Assembly: GCF_010093535.1 (NCBI RefSeq)
Contig: NW_022985209.1
Span: 186,001 to 250,000, forward strand
Direction of reading: 5' to 3'
Source of the DNA: Lindgomyces ingoldianus
Taxonomy: Eukaryota; Ascomycota; Dothideomycetes; Pleosporales; Lindgomycetaceae
Length of the DNA stretch: 64,000 nt
A program made the position numbers and the translations under genes. Below, piece by piece: positions 22,411 through 33,631 of the stretch (the stretch's first letter is position 1; each line of letters opens with the position of its first letter). The notes below the pieces were generated by a model. The model saw only the letters and a program-made list of their open reading frames with translations. It was not told the origin of the DNA and did no database searches.

Positions 22411-22499
22411 ATACACTAAGCTTTAGAACATACTATCTCTACATCCTAAGACGCGCCCTAGGCTCCGAGCCCCAGCTAAGGCTCTTAGTATACGTGACA
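22411..22499 (-). mobile_element. Truncated LTR fragment at the island edge
   Basis: On the minus strand it starts TGTCACGTATACTAAGAGCC and matches the first part of the complete solo LTR at 62922-63117, up to GTGTATATAA. It then stops abruptly against the regulator sequence. It marks the right border of the gene island; everything beyond is AT-rich. Confidence 0.8.
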
Positions 22500-23295
22500 G
22501 TTAGTGTTAAAATTAATATTTTAAACTATATGTTAATTCCTTTAGTTAAATTAAATGCTTTTATATTAAGTATATTATATTAAACCTTACTTACTAATTT
22601 TACACTTTAATAAGTAACTTAAGTAAAGATAGTATAACCTAAAGACTATGTTAGATATAGTATTATATAATTTTAGAAGTAAGAGTAAGGTATAGCTACG
22701 CTATTAAATCTAAGTAAATCTAGTGCTTTATTACACTACTAAAGTGTATTTTATAAGAGGTAGGCATTTATATCTTAACGATTAACTTTTCTTTTAATTA
22801 TGTAAAGTTAACTAGTATTAAATAAAAAAGTCTAGTTCTAACTATAGTTAAGCTTTAAAATAATAATAAAGTATAAAAAGCTTTTTAACTACACTATTTA
22901 GCTAGTCTTTTTACTTTTAAATTAAATATATGTTTTATAATTATATAAAGCTATATAGTTTCTTATAAAGTATAAATGTATATATAGTATATATAGTAAG
23001 CTAATTAGCAAAGCAATTTTTTAAAAAAAGTTTTAAGTTTAAAAATAGTAAAAGTAATTCTACTAAACGTAAAATAGAGTAATAAGTATTATATAAAATT
23101 CTAACTTACTAATAAAAGAAAAGGCGCTTTAAAAGTTACTACTACTAAGCTTTAACCTGCTAATTTACTATATTTATACTATAAAAGTAGCATTAATTAA
23201 ATAAAAGCTTAGGTTTTATAAACTTTTAAAGCTAGTAATAAGTATTTACTAGTATAGCTATCTTTATTTTTTAATTAAATCATATAAAATATAGT
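22500..23295. other. AT-rich RIP-like spacer
   Basis: No gene or recognisable transposon motif was found. Composition matches the degraded elements on its right. Confidence 0.5.
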
Positions 23296-23297
23296 TA

Positions 23298-24392
23298 ACG
23301 TACTTCACAGGCAAGTTGCTTACACACCTAAGTTACTTACTTTTACTAAAACTCTACTAAACTACTCTTTTTACACTAATGCATTTCTAATAACACTACT
23401 TAGATGTGCTAAAAGAATATTAGATATAGCTTACACTTTAAGCTTTTAAATAAAATATAAAACTTTTAAAGAAACATGCTACAGCTATATATAAAGTTTT
23501 TTAAAAAATAATAAATAACTATAGCACTAGATAACTTTTATAAAGTAATTCTATAGCTAACTTATAAAAGCTAGGTAATAATAAAAGTAGGTAATTATTA
23601 AGACTATACTTAAGCTATATGCATAAGAATTTTTCTTTTAAATAGCATTTATAGCTAATATAGCTAATTCTTTACACACTAAGCAGAATCTAGGCTATAT
23701 TAGCATAAACTAGCCTAGTATGTTTATAAAGTGTTATTTAAAGCTTAAAGTAAAGTTTTAAGTATAAGTATAGTTAATAAATATTTAGCTTATAATAAAG
23801 CTTATTTTACTAAAGTTATATATGTTATTATTTTAAATACTATAGTTAGCTTTAATATTCTTTATAAGGCTAAACCTGCTCTAAATTACTTTAGAACTCT
23901 TATAAAAAGCTCTTTTATAGTTATACTACACTTAAATGTTACTTTAAGCTTTAGATAACACTTTCTAAACATACTAGGCTAGTTTATGCTAATATAGCCT
24001 AGATTACACTTAGCGTGTAAAGAATTAGCTATAAATGCTATAAATGCTATCTAAAAAAAAATTTATATATATAGCTTAAGTATAGTCTTAATAATTACCT
24101 ACTTTTTATTATTACCTAGCCTTTATAAGTTAGCTATAAAATTAGCTTATAAAAGTTATCTAGCGCTATAGTTATTTATTATTTTTTAAAGAACTTTATA
24201 TATAGCTGCAGCATGTTTTTTTAAAAGTTTTATATTTTATTTAAAAGCTTAAAGTGTAAGCTATATTTAATATTCTTTTAGCATGTTTAAGTAGTGTTGT
24301 TAGAAATATATTAGTATAGAAAGAGTAGTTTAGTAGAGTCTTAGTAAAAGTAAGTAACTTAGGTGTGTAAGCAACTTGCCTGTAAAGTACGT
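23298..24392 (-). mobile_element. Foldback derivative of a pogo element, heavily RIP-mutated
   Basis: This 1095-bp element begins ACGTACTTCACAGGCAAG, mirrored at the right end, with TA on both sides (23296-23297 and 24393-24394). The symmetry does not stop at a TIR. The left ~480 bp and the right ~480 bp are inverted copies of the same transposase N-terminal sequence, separated by a unique centre of ~150 bp. The centre is in the opposite orientation to that of the 24477-25576 copy, so the whole element is inverted relative to it. Confidence 0.88.
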
Positions 24393-24476
24393 TACTGCTT
24401 TATTTTTTAAGTGTCTTAAAAAACTAGCAAAAGCAGCTAATAGTAGTGTAGGTAGAGATTAAAATACAAAAGCTTA

Positions 24477-25576
24477 ACGTACTTCATGGGCGAGTTGCTC
24501 ACACACCCGAGTCGCTTACTTTTGCCAAGACCCCACCAAACCACCCTTCCTACACTAATGCATTCCCCACAACACCACTTAGACGCGCTAAAAGAACGTT
24601 AGATACAGCTTACACTCTAAGCTTTTAAATAAGACATAAAACTCTTAAAGAAATGTGCTATAGCTATGTGTAGGGTCTTGTAAAAGACAATAAATAACTA
24701 TAGCGCTAGACAACCTTTACAAGCTAATTCTACAGCTAAATTATAGAGGCTAGGTAATAAAAAGAAGCAGGTAATTATTAAGACTATACTTAAGCTATAT
24801 GCGCGAGGAATTTCCTCTTAGATAGCATTTGTAGCTAATATAGCTAATTCTTTGCGCGCTAAGCGTAATCTAGGCCATGTTCGCATAAACTGGCCTAGTA
24901 CATTTGTAAAGCGTTATTTAGAGCTTAAAGTAATGTTTAAGCGTAAGTACAACTATAAAAGAGCCCTCTGCAAGAGTCCTAGGGTAATTTAGAGCAGGTT
25001 TAGCCTTGTAGAGAATATTAAAGCTAAGTATAGCATCTAGGATAATAACACGTACAACTTTAGCAAGACAGGGTTTATAATTAGCTAGATATCTCTTAAC
25101 TATACTTGCGCTTAAAACTTTACTTTAAGCTCTAAATAACGCTTTACAAACGTACTAGGCTAGTTTATGTAAACATGGCCTAGATTACGCTTAGCGCGCA
25201 AAGAATTAGCTATATTAGCTATAAATGCTATCTAAGGGGAAATTCCTTGCGCATATAGCTTAAGTATAGTCTTAATAATCACCTGCTCCTTTTTATTGCC
25301 TAGCCTCTATAATTTAGCTGTAGAATTAGCTTGTAAAGGTTGTCTAGCACTATAGTTATTTATTGTTTTTTATAGGACTCTGCACATAGCTACAGCACAT
25401 TTTTTTAAGAGTTTTATGTCTTATTTAAAAGCTTAGAGCGTAAGCTGTATCTAATGTTCTTTTAGCGCGTCTAAGTAGTGTTGTGGGGAATGCATTAGTG
25501 TAGGAAGGGTGGTTTGGTGGGGTCTTGGCAAAAGTGAGCGACTCAGGTGTGTGAGCAACTCGCCCATGAAGTACGT
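24477..25576 (+). mobile_element. Foldback derivative of a pogo element, little mutated
   Basis: A 1100-bp element with ends ACGTACTTCATGGGCGAG, mirrored at the right, and TA duplications at 24475-24476 and 25577-25578. Arms of ~480 bp are inverted copies. The left arm plus centre reads as the start of a pogo-type transposase (HTH region into the NFDETGF-like segment near 25055-25085). The right arm is the N-terminal part again, reversed. It has no functional transposase. It retains far more GC than its sister 85 bp away. Confidence 0.9.
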
Positions 25577-26860
25577 TACTTAAAAGTAAGAATATCGCAA
25601 GCGTTAGTAAATTATTATATTAATATTATATAATTACTTGTATGGCTAGATGTTCTAGAACAGGCTAGTATAGCTTCACCCGACCTGTTTAGAGGTCACA
25701 TGACCTGTGCTTCGTGTATAAGCATGGATCCTAACAAGCGAGGCTTAGTAGCAATTTGTCTCTCTTACAATACACTTCTATCTTTCTCTAAAACTTTGCT
25801 CTTAGTGCTATCTATGCTATCTACTATCCTATCTTTACAATTATAGCTAGAACCTAGCGATCACAACAATTGCTAGCAGGAATATAGTCTTAATCTTCCT
25901 CTACTGTTTAGAAGATTGTAGTTGTTCTTATATTTAAGGTACAGCCTTAGGTATAGCAATATATCTAATATTATTTCTAACCTAGCGCGTGCAAAAGATC
26001 TCTTCCTGTTTAGGAGAGAACTAAAGCTACCTAATTATCTTATACCTTCACCTTGTCGTATATTTTTGTCATCCTCCTCTCTAACTAAACGTCCGACTAG
26101 ATTGTATAAAGGACTATACACTCTTTGTACCCTGTTATATTATAGAGAAGTATTACCCTACTCTCTCTCTACCTTCCCTCTTCTACCTTCCCTCTTCCCT
26201 CTTCCCTCTTCCTTAAGACCCTCTGTCACCGCTAGCAGATCACTAACAACAGACAGGCTAAGGTGAGATAATATAATATGTAGCTAGTAAATACTAAATA
26301 ACAATGTTAACTTAAAACTTAATGCCTCTTATAATACAGCTACTGTGTTGCAGTTTACTACAATTTGCTACAATTTGCTACAATCTACTATAATCTACTA
26401 CAAGTTGTTGTAACCTACTGCAAGTTACTATATTTTACTATACTATACAATAGTTTGCTTACCCTTTCTAAGGCTACTAGCTAATCCTTAGCAAACAACT
26501 AAACACTAGTCTCTTATACTCTTACACTGTCTTACACTTTAATTCTAACAAGAGAATAGAAATTTTTTATATAAAATACTAAAAAAGAAACCTTTGTATC
26601 TAGACTAGATACTAACCTTTTTTTTTAAAAGAGAAAAAGAATGTAATCTCTACTTGCGCTGCTAAGATAATATTCTAGCAACTCTGTTGCAGTCTAGTTG
26701 TATACCACTGGACTATGCGCTAACCTAAGAGGGTACAGGTGCTAGAATGTCAACTGTGTGTAGAATAACATATATATACTCTTTTATGTGATAGACTAGT
26801 AACTAGACTTCTTCTAGATCCTGCTTTAATCACTTCTACAGCACATCTTTACAACATCTG
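25577..26860. other. Spacer with low-complexity tracts, no supported gene
   Basis: It contains a pyrimidine-rich CCCTCTT run (about 26160-26215) and a run of ~11-bp units TTTGCTACAAT (about 26345-26440). The 114-codon open frame at 25922-26266 is low-complexity and shows no family features. A GC-richer patch at 25640-25760 resembles an LTR or leader sequence but has no second copy here. Confidence 0.45.
26345..26445. repeat. Short tandem array, unit about 11 bp
   Basis: Variants of TTTACTACAAT and TTTGCTACAAT repeat about eight times with RIP-like C/T differences. Confidence 0.75.
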
Positions 26861-26869
26861 CACAACTAG

Positions 26870-27395
26870 ATGTTAGTAGAAGGCTATACTAAACTATAGA
26901 GTATTGCATGCTATTTTAAACAATTCTTAAGCAGAAGCAGGTTAAAATAATGTAGCGCGGTAGTGAAATGTCACTGCAAGCGGATAGCTGCACCAAGTAC
27001 AGTTATGTGACTAGCAGTTGAGCCTGCGCGATCTCTTGTAGCATCCTCTGCAAACCTGCAGCTCGACACCTAGATGTCGCTGCAAGGCTACACTAAACTA
27101 TATGGTATTGTATGCTATTCTAAGCAACTATTAAGCAGGAGCAGGTTAAAATAATGTAGCGCGGTGGTGAAATGTGACTGCAAGCGGATGGCAGCGCCAA
27201 GTACAGTCATCTGATTTGTAGCTGAGGCTGCACAGTCTCTGCAATCTCTTGTAGCACCCTGTAGCTCGACACCTACATGTCACTGCAAGGCTGCAGTAGA
27301 CTATATGGTATTGCATGCTATTCTAAGCAATTATCAAGCAGCAGCAGGTTAAAATAATGTAGCGTGGTAGTGAAATGTTCCTACAAGCTAGTGAG
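26870..27395. repeat. Tandem array, unit about 204 bp, 2.6 copies
   Basis: Units begin AAGGCTATACTAAACTATA near 26880, 27084 and 27287. They share AGGTTAAAATAATGTAGCG, AGCTCGACACCTA and GTCACTGCAAG. Copies differ mostly by C/T and G/A changes. No open frame runs through. Confidence 0.85.
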
Positions 27396-28458
27396 AACAG
27401 GTTCTTACAGGCATATTAGTCAGCAGCGACTCTATCCGGCTTAGCGTTTCCCTAGTCTAGCTTAGCTCCTTCCTAGTCTAGTTTAGCGCTATATTATGCT
27501 GAAGTTTATGCGAATTTTACTGATAAGTGACGTTTAAATGCGGTAATTTTTTTAAGCTAAGGCATTTCCTATCCTAGAATAACAACAGAGAAGCTAGCCT
27601 AGGGAATTAATTATAGATTTCACTTGCTAACGCTTGCGAAAAAAACATAAATCTATGTAATGTATTATAAGCACGTGTTAATACATGCATAGATCTCTAC
27701 ACTATATACTTTTAGCTTACTATAGCTATTAATAGACTAAATAAAGTTTAAGCTAGAAATAATATACTCTTTATAGTGTTACTATAGATTACACTTGCAG
27801 CGCTCTCCTACTTTATAGTTTCTTATATAACAAATGTAAAATAACTAGGTTTACATAATAATATTACTACACTAATAAAAGTGTATATAAAGATACTTTT
27901 ACTTATACTTATTAATAACACGTTTCTTTAGCTTTTAACTAATAAGTTATTATATAAGCTTATTTACTTACTAACTTTATTTAACACTTTACACTTTTTT
28001 ATATAATTTAAGCTTAAATTAAAGGTATATAAGTATATAATTTTTAATTTAAAAGCCTTTATTATATAGTACTTAAAGTAGATCTAAATTGTTAAATTTA
28101 ATGTTAAAAAATAAAACTTTAATTTAATTTCTAATATTATTTTTAACTTTAATAAAAAAGTATTACTATCTATTCTATATTTAAAACTACTAATTAATTA
28201 TATAAGAAGTAATATAAACTTAAAACATTTTAAAAAAGTAAGTAGCTATTTATACCTATGTAACACCTTTATAGAAAAGTCTAAGTAGATAGAGCGAGTA
28301 TAGGTTTAGGCTAATCTTAGAACGTTCTTCTACGTTGCTACTATACTAGTAAGCACTTGTATAATGTAACTATTTAGAAGTTGCTTACTAGGCATTATAA
28401 AATTTATGTGTATAAACATGTATAAAATAATTATAAAGTTATAAGTAGCTAAAGGCTA
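27396..28458. other. AT-rich spacer, nothing recognised
   Basis: RIP-like composition; no protein motif, repeat boundary or RNA gene could be supported. Confidence 0.5.
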
Positions 28459-28460
28459 TA

Positions 28461-29466
28461 ACATACTTTATAGGCAAGTTGCTTACACACCTAAGTTACC
28501 TACTTATACTTTATGCTTCTAAATAAGACATAACACTTTTAAAGCAACATACTGCAGCTATGTATAGAATTTCTTAAAAAATAATAAACAACTAATGCGC
28601 TAGACAACCTTTATAAGCTAATTCTACAGCTAACTTATAAAAGCTAGGTAATAATAAAAAGTAGATAATTATTAAGCATATACTTAAGCTATATGCGCAA
28701 GGATTTTCCTCTTAGCTAGCAGCTATAGCTAATATAGCTAATTCTTTACACGCTAAGCATAATCTAGGCTATGTTAGCATAAACTAGCTTAGTATGTTTA
28801 TAAAGCGTTATCTAAAACTTAAGGTAAATTTTTAGATATAAGTATAGTTAGTAGATATTTAGCCTATTATAAAGCCTATCTTGTTAAAGCTATATATGTT
28901 ATTATTCTAGATGCTATACTTAGCTTTAATATTCTCTATAAAGCTAAACTAGCTCTAATTACTCTAAGATTCTTATAAAAAACTCTTTTATAGTTATACT
29001 TACACTTAAACTTTACTTTAAGCTTTAGATAACACTTTATAAACATACTAGGCTAGTTTATGCTAAGATAGCCTAGATTATGCTTAGTGTGTAAAGAATT
29101 AGCTATATTAGCTATAGCTGCTAGCTAAGAGGAAAATCCTTGCGCATATAGCTTAAGTATATGCTTAATAATTATCTACTTTTTATTATTACCTAGCTTT
29201 TATAAGTTAGCTGTAGAATTAGCTTATAAAGGTTGTCTAGCGCATTAGTTGTTTATTATTTTTTAAGAGACTCTGTATATAGCTGTAGTATATTACTTTA
29301 AAAGCGTTATATTTATTTAAAGCCTAGAGTGTAAGCTATATCTTATGTTTTTTTAGCGTGTCTAAGTAGTGTTGTTAGAAATGCATTAGTGTAGAAAGAG
29401 TAGTTTAGTAGGGTCTTAGTAAAGTAAGTAACTTAGATGTGTAAGCAACTTGCCTGTAAAGTACGT
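28461..29466 (-). mobile_element. Foldback pogo derivative, third copy
   Basis: A 1006-bp element with ends ACATACTTTATAGGCAAG (left, RIP-altered) and CTTGCCTGTAAAGTACGT (right), and TA at 28459-28460 and 29467-29468. It has the same palindromic architecture as the two copies at 23-25 kb. Its centre is oriented as in the 23298-24392 copy. Confidence 0.85.
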
Positions 29467-29514
29467 TAAGTATAACTATAAAAGATCCTAATATAAGAAT
29501 CTTATAGTTATAAA

Positions 29515-30170
29515 ATACTACAACAGTTTATAAATAATCTATAAAAGCAGAGCTTACTTAGAGTAATAGATAGCGCATTAAGATAGGTTGTTTAGGTTAA
29601 AGAATAGTCGCAGCATAATGCTTAGTAAAGTAGTATTAGATAGATAATAGACGTATAATAACAACATTTAACTACAGCACACAACTAATTACAGCCTACA
29701 ACTAAGCGTGGCTAATACTAATCCCTAACACACTAATGTAGCTAATGCTAATCTCTAACACACTAATGTAGCTAATACTAATCCCTAACAAACTAATATA
29801 GCTAAAAGGGTAGAATAAACATAACTAACTATAATTTAAACATGCTTTATACAACTTATGCTAGAGCAAACTACGTGTAAATTAAGATAAAAGTGCACCT
29901 ATATTAAGTATACATTTTTTAAAAAAAATGTAAGAAATATATAAAATAATAAAAAATAGTGTTACTAAAGATTATTTAAAAAATTGTAACTAAGTAGTGT
30001 CTTTAAAAAAAAGATTTTACTTAACTTTTTATTTTATAAACTTAAACATATTTAGTAGAGTAAGCTTTACTAATAAATTACTTTATTTTTAGTAACACTA
30101 TAAAGATAATAAAATTATTACTATTTACATACTTTTTTACTTATTACAACTTTTATAGCTACTTAATATA
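29515..30170 (+). repeat. Inverted-repeat arm A (partner 48240-48945) with minisatellite
   Basis: The arm matches the reverse complement of 48240-48945 over nearly its full length. It contains three copies of a ~30-bp unit (TAATCCCTAACACACTAATG) at about 29706-29805, then TTTAAACATG, GCTAGAGCAAACT and a T/A-rich tail. The inner part is also present next to the 33-36 kb MFS gene. The two arms enclose 18 kb. Confidence 0.8.
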
Positions 30171-30712
30171 GGTTGTGTGACTGCGTGTACCGCGTCACAT
30201 GCTCTGCGGCTTTAGCTCCCTTGCTTGCGCAACAAGTAGCGCTTTAGCAGGAGGCGCACATGTATATCTTAAACTCGCAGAGCAGCTCCTCTGCTTCTTA
30301 GTTAAATCTAGTTAGGTTACACTACCTCTTGCTTGTAGCTTGAGCATTCTACTTATAATAGGTTGTTTTTCTTTTTTTTAAAAAGTATATAAGCGCTAAC
30401 CTAAAAACTTTATATATAACTAAATTACGTATTATAAAATAAGCTTATAAATAAAGTAATACTTAAAAGTAAATAATAGCGCGCTAATTCTTAGCTTTAA
30501 TTAAGTTAGTAAAATTCTTTTTTTTAAAAACTTAAAGCTTATATAATTTTAGAATTAGTTATTTAAAAATTAGTTTATTATTAGCTATAATTAAAAAACA
30601 TGTTCTAGCTCTAGCTTTTAACATGTTTTTACTTTTATAATAGTCTTTCTTTTCTTTACACCTTGTAGTCTCTAGTGTTGCACCTGTTTCTTTTACTATC
30701 TAATACTACTAC
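30171..30712. other. Spacer with a small GC-rich patch
   Basis: Positions 30175-30350 are GC-richer and appear once in the window. No gene was recognised. The rest resembles the tails of the inverted arms. Confidence 0.4.
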
Positions 30713-31013
30713 TGTCAGATTGAAGCACTGTTTCTAGGCTTCCTAAGATGAATGATGGGTTTGGATATGATGTATGGGATGATGATTGATTGTATTGATT
30801 TATCGATCATTTTTCTGCTCTACTCGTGTTGCTCGGCTTTTTGTTTTGCCGCTCCGAGTCCCTCGCGCACTTGCCCTATGCGCGACCAGCTTGCAAAATG
30901 CTGCAAAATGCAGCAATTTGCAGCAACATACTGTTCGAGCTTATTGCTCGTACTATGTAGCAGCTTTCGTCAAGCGTTCCTCCTGTCTTGACAGTAGGTG
31001 CGCATATCTGACA
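30713..31013 (+). mobile_element. Solo LTR with ACTAC target duplication
   Basis: 301 bp with complementary ends TGTCAGAT and ATCTGACA, flanked by ACTAC at 30708-30712 and 31014-31018. The second copy (60095-60436, opposite strand) is longer through expansion of TGCAGCAA-type units. Two short open frames within it (79 and 97 codons) are not genes. GC content is normal and RIP signs are absent, so the insertion is young or escaped. Confidence 0.95.
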
Positions 31014-31092
31014 ACTACACTACCTCTAATACTAGTACTTAATATCTTTAATTTAATTATTTTAGCATTAAATCTCTAGTTATAGAGCTGTA

Positions 31093-31640
31093 GATTGTGT
31101 AGTGTAAAGCTAAAATAGCGCTTATGTGTAATAGGTATATATACTATTTTATACATAAAATTAACTGTTAGTTAATTATTTACACCTTTTAAGTTGCATT
31201 AGCATAGTAGTATAAAGCTGTATTCTTTTATAATAATTAACTAACAGCATAGTATAGTTAGTGTTTAATCTCTACCTTAGTTAGCTTAGCAAGTTTTTAG
31301 ACTAAAACGTGAGGTAGCCTCTTCTCGCGCTACATTGTCGCTGCTAGAAGGTCTAGTGTATATAGCTTAGCTAGTGTGGAGGGTTTTTATTTATCCCGCG
31401 CCTCTAGGCCGCAGGTGGTTAGCCTCTAGCCGGTAACCGAGTCATGCGCATAGCGCCTCTAAGCTGCGAGTAGGTTATGTGACGCCTAGGACATGCGTCT
31501 GCTTAGAAGGGGGATAATGTAAGGCTAAGATAGCGCCTACGTATAACAGGTATATATACTATTCTGTACACAAGATTAACTGTTGGTTAATTATTTGCAC
31601 CTTTTTAGTTGTATTAGCGCAGCGGTACAGAGCTCTGTTC
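31093..31640. repeat. Pair of ~120-bp direct repeats (31093-31215 and 31516-31640)
   Basis: Both copies run from TGTAA(G/A)GCTAA(G/A)ATAGCG through GGTATATATACTATT to AATTATTT(G/A)CACCTTTT. The left copy shows the RIP-type changes and the right copy keeps the C/G bases. They could be terminal repeats of a small element, but no target duplication was found. Confidence 0.7.
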
Positions 31641-32389
31641 TTCTATGTAGTTTGTTGCCTCTGCAGGAATTTCTTAGAGTGCTGGGGAGCTCTAGCGCTG
31701 CCTCTGCCTCTGCCTCTGCCTCTGCCTCTCTATCGCCGCAAAGATTAATGTAGTACATGTAATACCTTAACAAGCAGGTTCTTAATTAACTTTGTAAAAA
31801 GCACACCACACTGCTTATAGCATACTGCAGCTTCTAATCACGTGCAGATTGAATTAAAGCCCTAGTTATAGAGCTACAGCTGTGTAGCTTGTTAAATCAG
31901 CAGGAATTTTTCAAGCTGTTTAGGAGCTCTAGGGCTGTCTTACTTAGCAACTAAGAAATATGTTGCTATTTAGCTGCCTCTGCCTGTCTATTGCTGCAAA
32001 GACTTTATTATAACCTACTACAGCCTCCCGCACTGCCTGCAACTATTCGCCTACTTACTTATATAGGTGATAGCCTCTAGGATAGTATTCTTTTTGCTAC
32101 TGTTATAGATCCCTTAACTGTTTTGCTTGCACAACAGCTAGTTTCGCTTCTTCAACAGCCCTTTAAATATAATAGGCTGATGCCTAGAGGTGTTAGTAAG
32201 AGATTACCTAGCAGCGTTAGGAAATGCATAAAGCAAATTGCAGCAAATTGCAGCAAACTACAGTAGATTACAGCAGCAGGCAGCAATCTCTAGTAGATAT
32301 TAGTTGTGTAGAAAGTAGCTCTACGTATAGAGAGGGTTCTAGAGAGGTAATGCCTCTAGAAAAAAAGCTTTAAAAAGGGTAGCAATAAT
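31641..32389. other. Spacer with microsatellites, no gene
   Basis: CTCTGC units repeat at about 31698-31728 and create a short Glu-Ala-rich open frame on the minus strand that is not a gene. TTGCAGCAAA-type units occur at about 32235-32275, the same motif as inside the 30713 solo LTR. Confidence 0.5.
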
Positions 32390-32745
32390 TGCGCATAGGC
32401 TAGTGTTAGCAAAATAGAAAATTACTAAGCTTTAAGCAGCTAATAAGGCAGCTACATTTAGAAAGACCTATGCTTAACAGCTCTAAAGGAGTTTAGGGCG
32501 CGCAGTAACAAGAAGAAGGCAAAGAAGCAGGTGCAAGCTAAAGTAGGTAAGCTATCCTAAAGGCGCTGCAGATAATGCAATTAGACTATGCATAACGCGC
32601 AAACGTGTAATTAAGAAGTAGAAGTAGTATCTAAATAATATTCTAGGCTTTACTATACTATATAGTGCTAGAGCGGGTTGTTATAGGCTATAATAGAGTT
32701 TACTATGGTGTAGTCTTGGCAAAAGTAAGCAACTTAGGTGTGTGA
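32390..32745 (+). mobile_element. 3' fragment of a pogo element (transposase tail plus TIR)
   Basis: It carries the basic C-terminal transposase tail (KKAKKQVQAKVGKLS near 32512-32556) followed by the family's right-end sequence GTCTTGGCAAAAGTAAGC. It is cut inside the TIR at GTGTGAGCAAC, where the minisatellite starts. The mirror-image fragment lies right of the MFS gene. Confidence 0.75.
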
Positions 32746-33050
32746 GCAACTGCTAATCCCCAACACACTAATGTGGCTGATGCTAATCCCTAATACACCA
32801 ATGTGGCTGATGCCAATCCCCGACACACCAATGTAGCTCTGATGCCAATTCCCGACACACTGATGTAGCTAGAGAGGTGGAACAGACCTAACTATAATTT
32901 AAACATGTTTTACACAATGCATGCTAGAGCAAACTGCGTGCAAATTAATATAAAGGTGCACTTGTATTAGGTATACATTTTTTTTTAAAAAGGAATGTAA
33001 GAAATACGTAACATGACAGAGAAATAGTGTTACTAGAGTTTATCTAAAGA
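32746..33050 (+). repeat. Inverted-repeat arm B (left of the MFS gene) with minisatellite
   Basis: Four ~30-bp units (CCAATCCCCGACACACCAAT) are followed by AACTATAATTTAAACATG, GCTAGAGCAAACTGCGTGC and ATGACAGAGAAATAG. The right arm at 35811-36087 is its reverse complement with three units. Match is lost near 33045 and 35811. Confidence 0.85.
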
Positions 33051-33253
33051 AATTATAACTAACTAGCGCGTCTAAAAGAGGAGATTCTACTTAACTTTTC
33101 GTTCTGCAAACCTGAATATAATAAGCAGAGCAAGCTCTGCTACAAAAAGTAGTTTATGCTTATATATAACGCTGTTACTAAGCATAATATTACTAATTTA
33201 ATTAATCAACCTAATTGATTACTAATCTAATTAATTAGGTTATTAATAACAAC

Positions 33254-33380
33254 ACTAGGAAAGCGGCGTCGTTTGGCGAGAGAAGAGCTGAGGCAGGTGT
33301 TGGAACCTATGTCAATGAATATGTTATTACGCTGAAGATGGATGAGGAGGGAAGGCTCATTGAGGAGAGATTGTAGTTTT
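33254..33380 (+). pseudogene. Fragment of an NTF2/SnoaL-like gene
   Basis: A short open stretch reads VGTYVNEYVITLKMDEEGRL. This matches the typical SnoaL/NTF2-fold strand pair (YxNEYVxxLxxDEEGKI) of small fungal isomerase-like proteins. No start is visible on the left, where AT-rich repeat sequence begins within a few codons, and a TAG follows at about 33373. It is therefore a 5'- and 3'-truncated piece. It lies between the inverted arms together with the intact MFS gene. The family call is tentative because only about 40 codons remain. Confidence 0.4.
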
Positions 33381-33631
33381 GATACCCAGGGACTCTTTGC
33401 TTGGGTGAGTAAAATGGGACAGCAGGCGAAGGATATTTAGAATATGGTTTTGGGTGCAAAAGTTGAGAAGGCGGGTAGCGTGGAAAGCTGAGGGCGAGCA
33501 CGGAGACGGATGTCGGATGGGTGCAGGGGGTTGTTGGTATTTCAAGTCATGTGATAGCTTTATTTACCAATCATTCGCGCGAATACATACAATGCGTGCC
33601 GCGAAGTTCTCGTTAGTGATGATATTCGGAG

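Noticed and set aside
26625..26750. tRNA-Cys-like sequence on the minus strand
   Set aside because: CAGTGGTATAC resembles an A-box and GACTGCAAC an anticodon loop. However, the anticodon stem does not close with a 7-base loop, the acceptor stem does not pair, and the B-box is not recognisable.
30752..31079. Two open frames of 79 and 97 codons as genes
   Set aside because: They lie within or across the end of the solo LTR, overlap each other, and contain its microsatellite.
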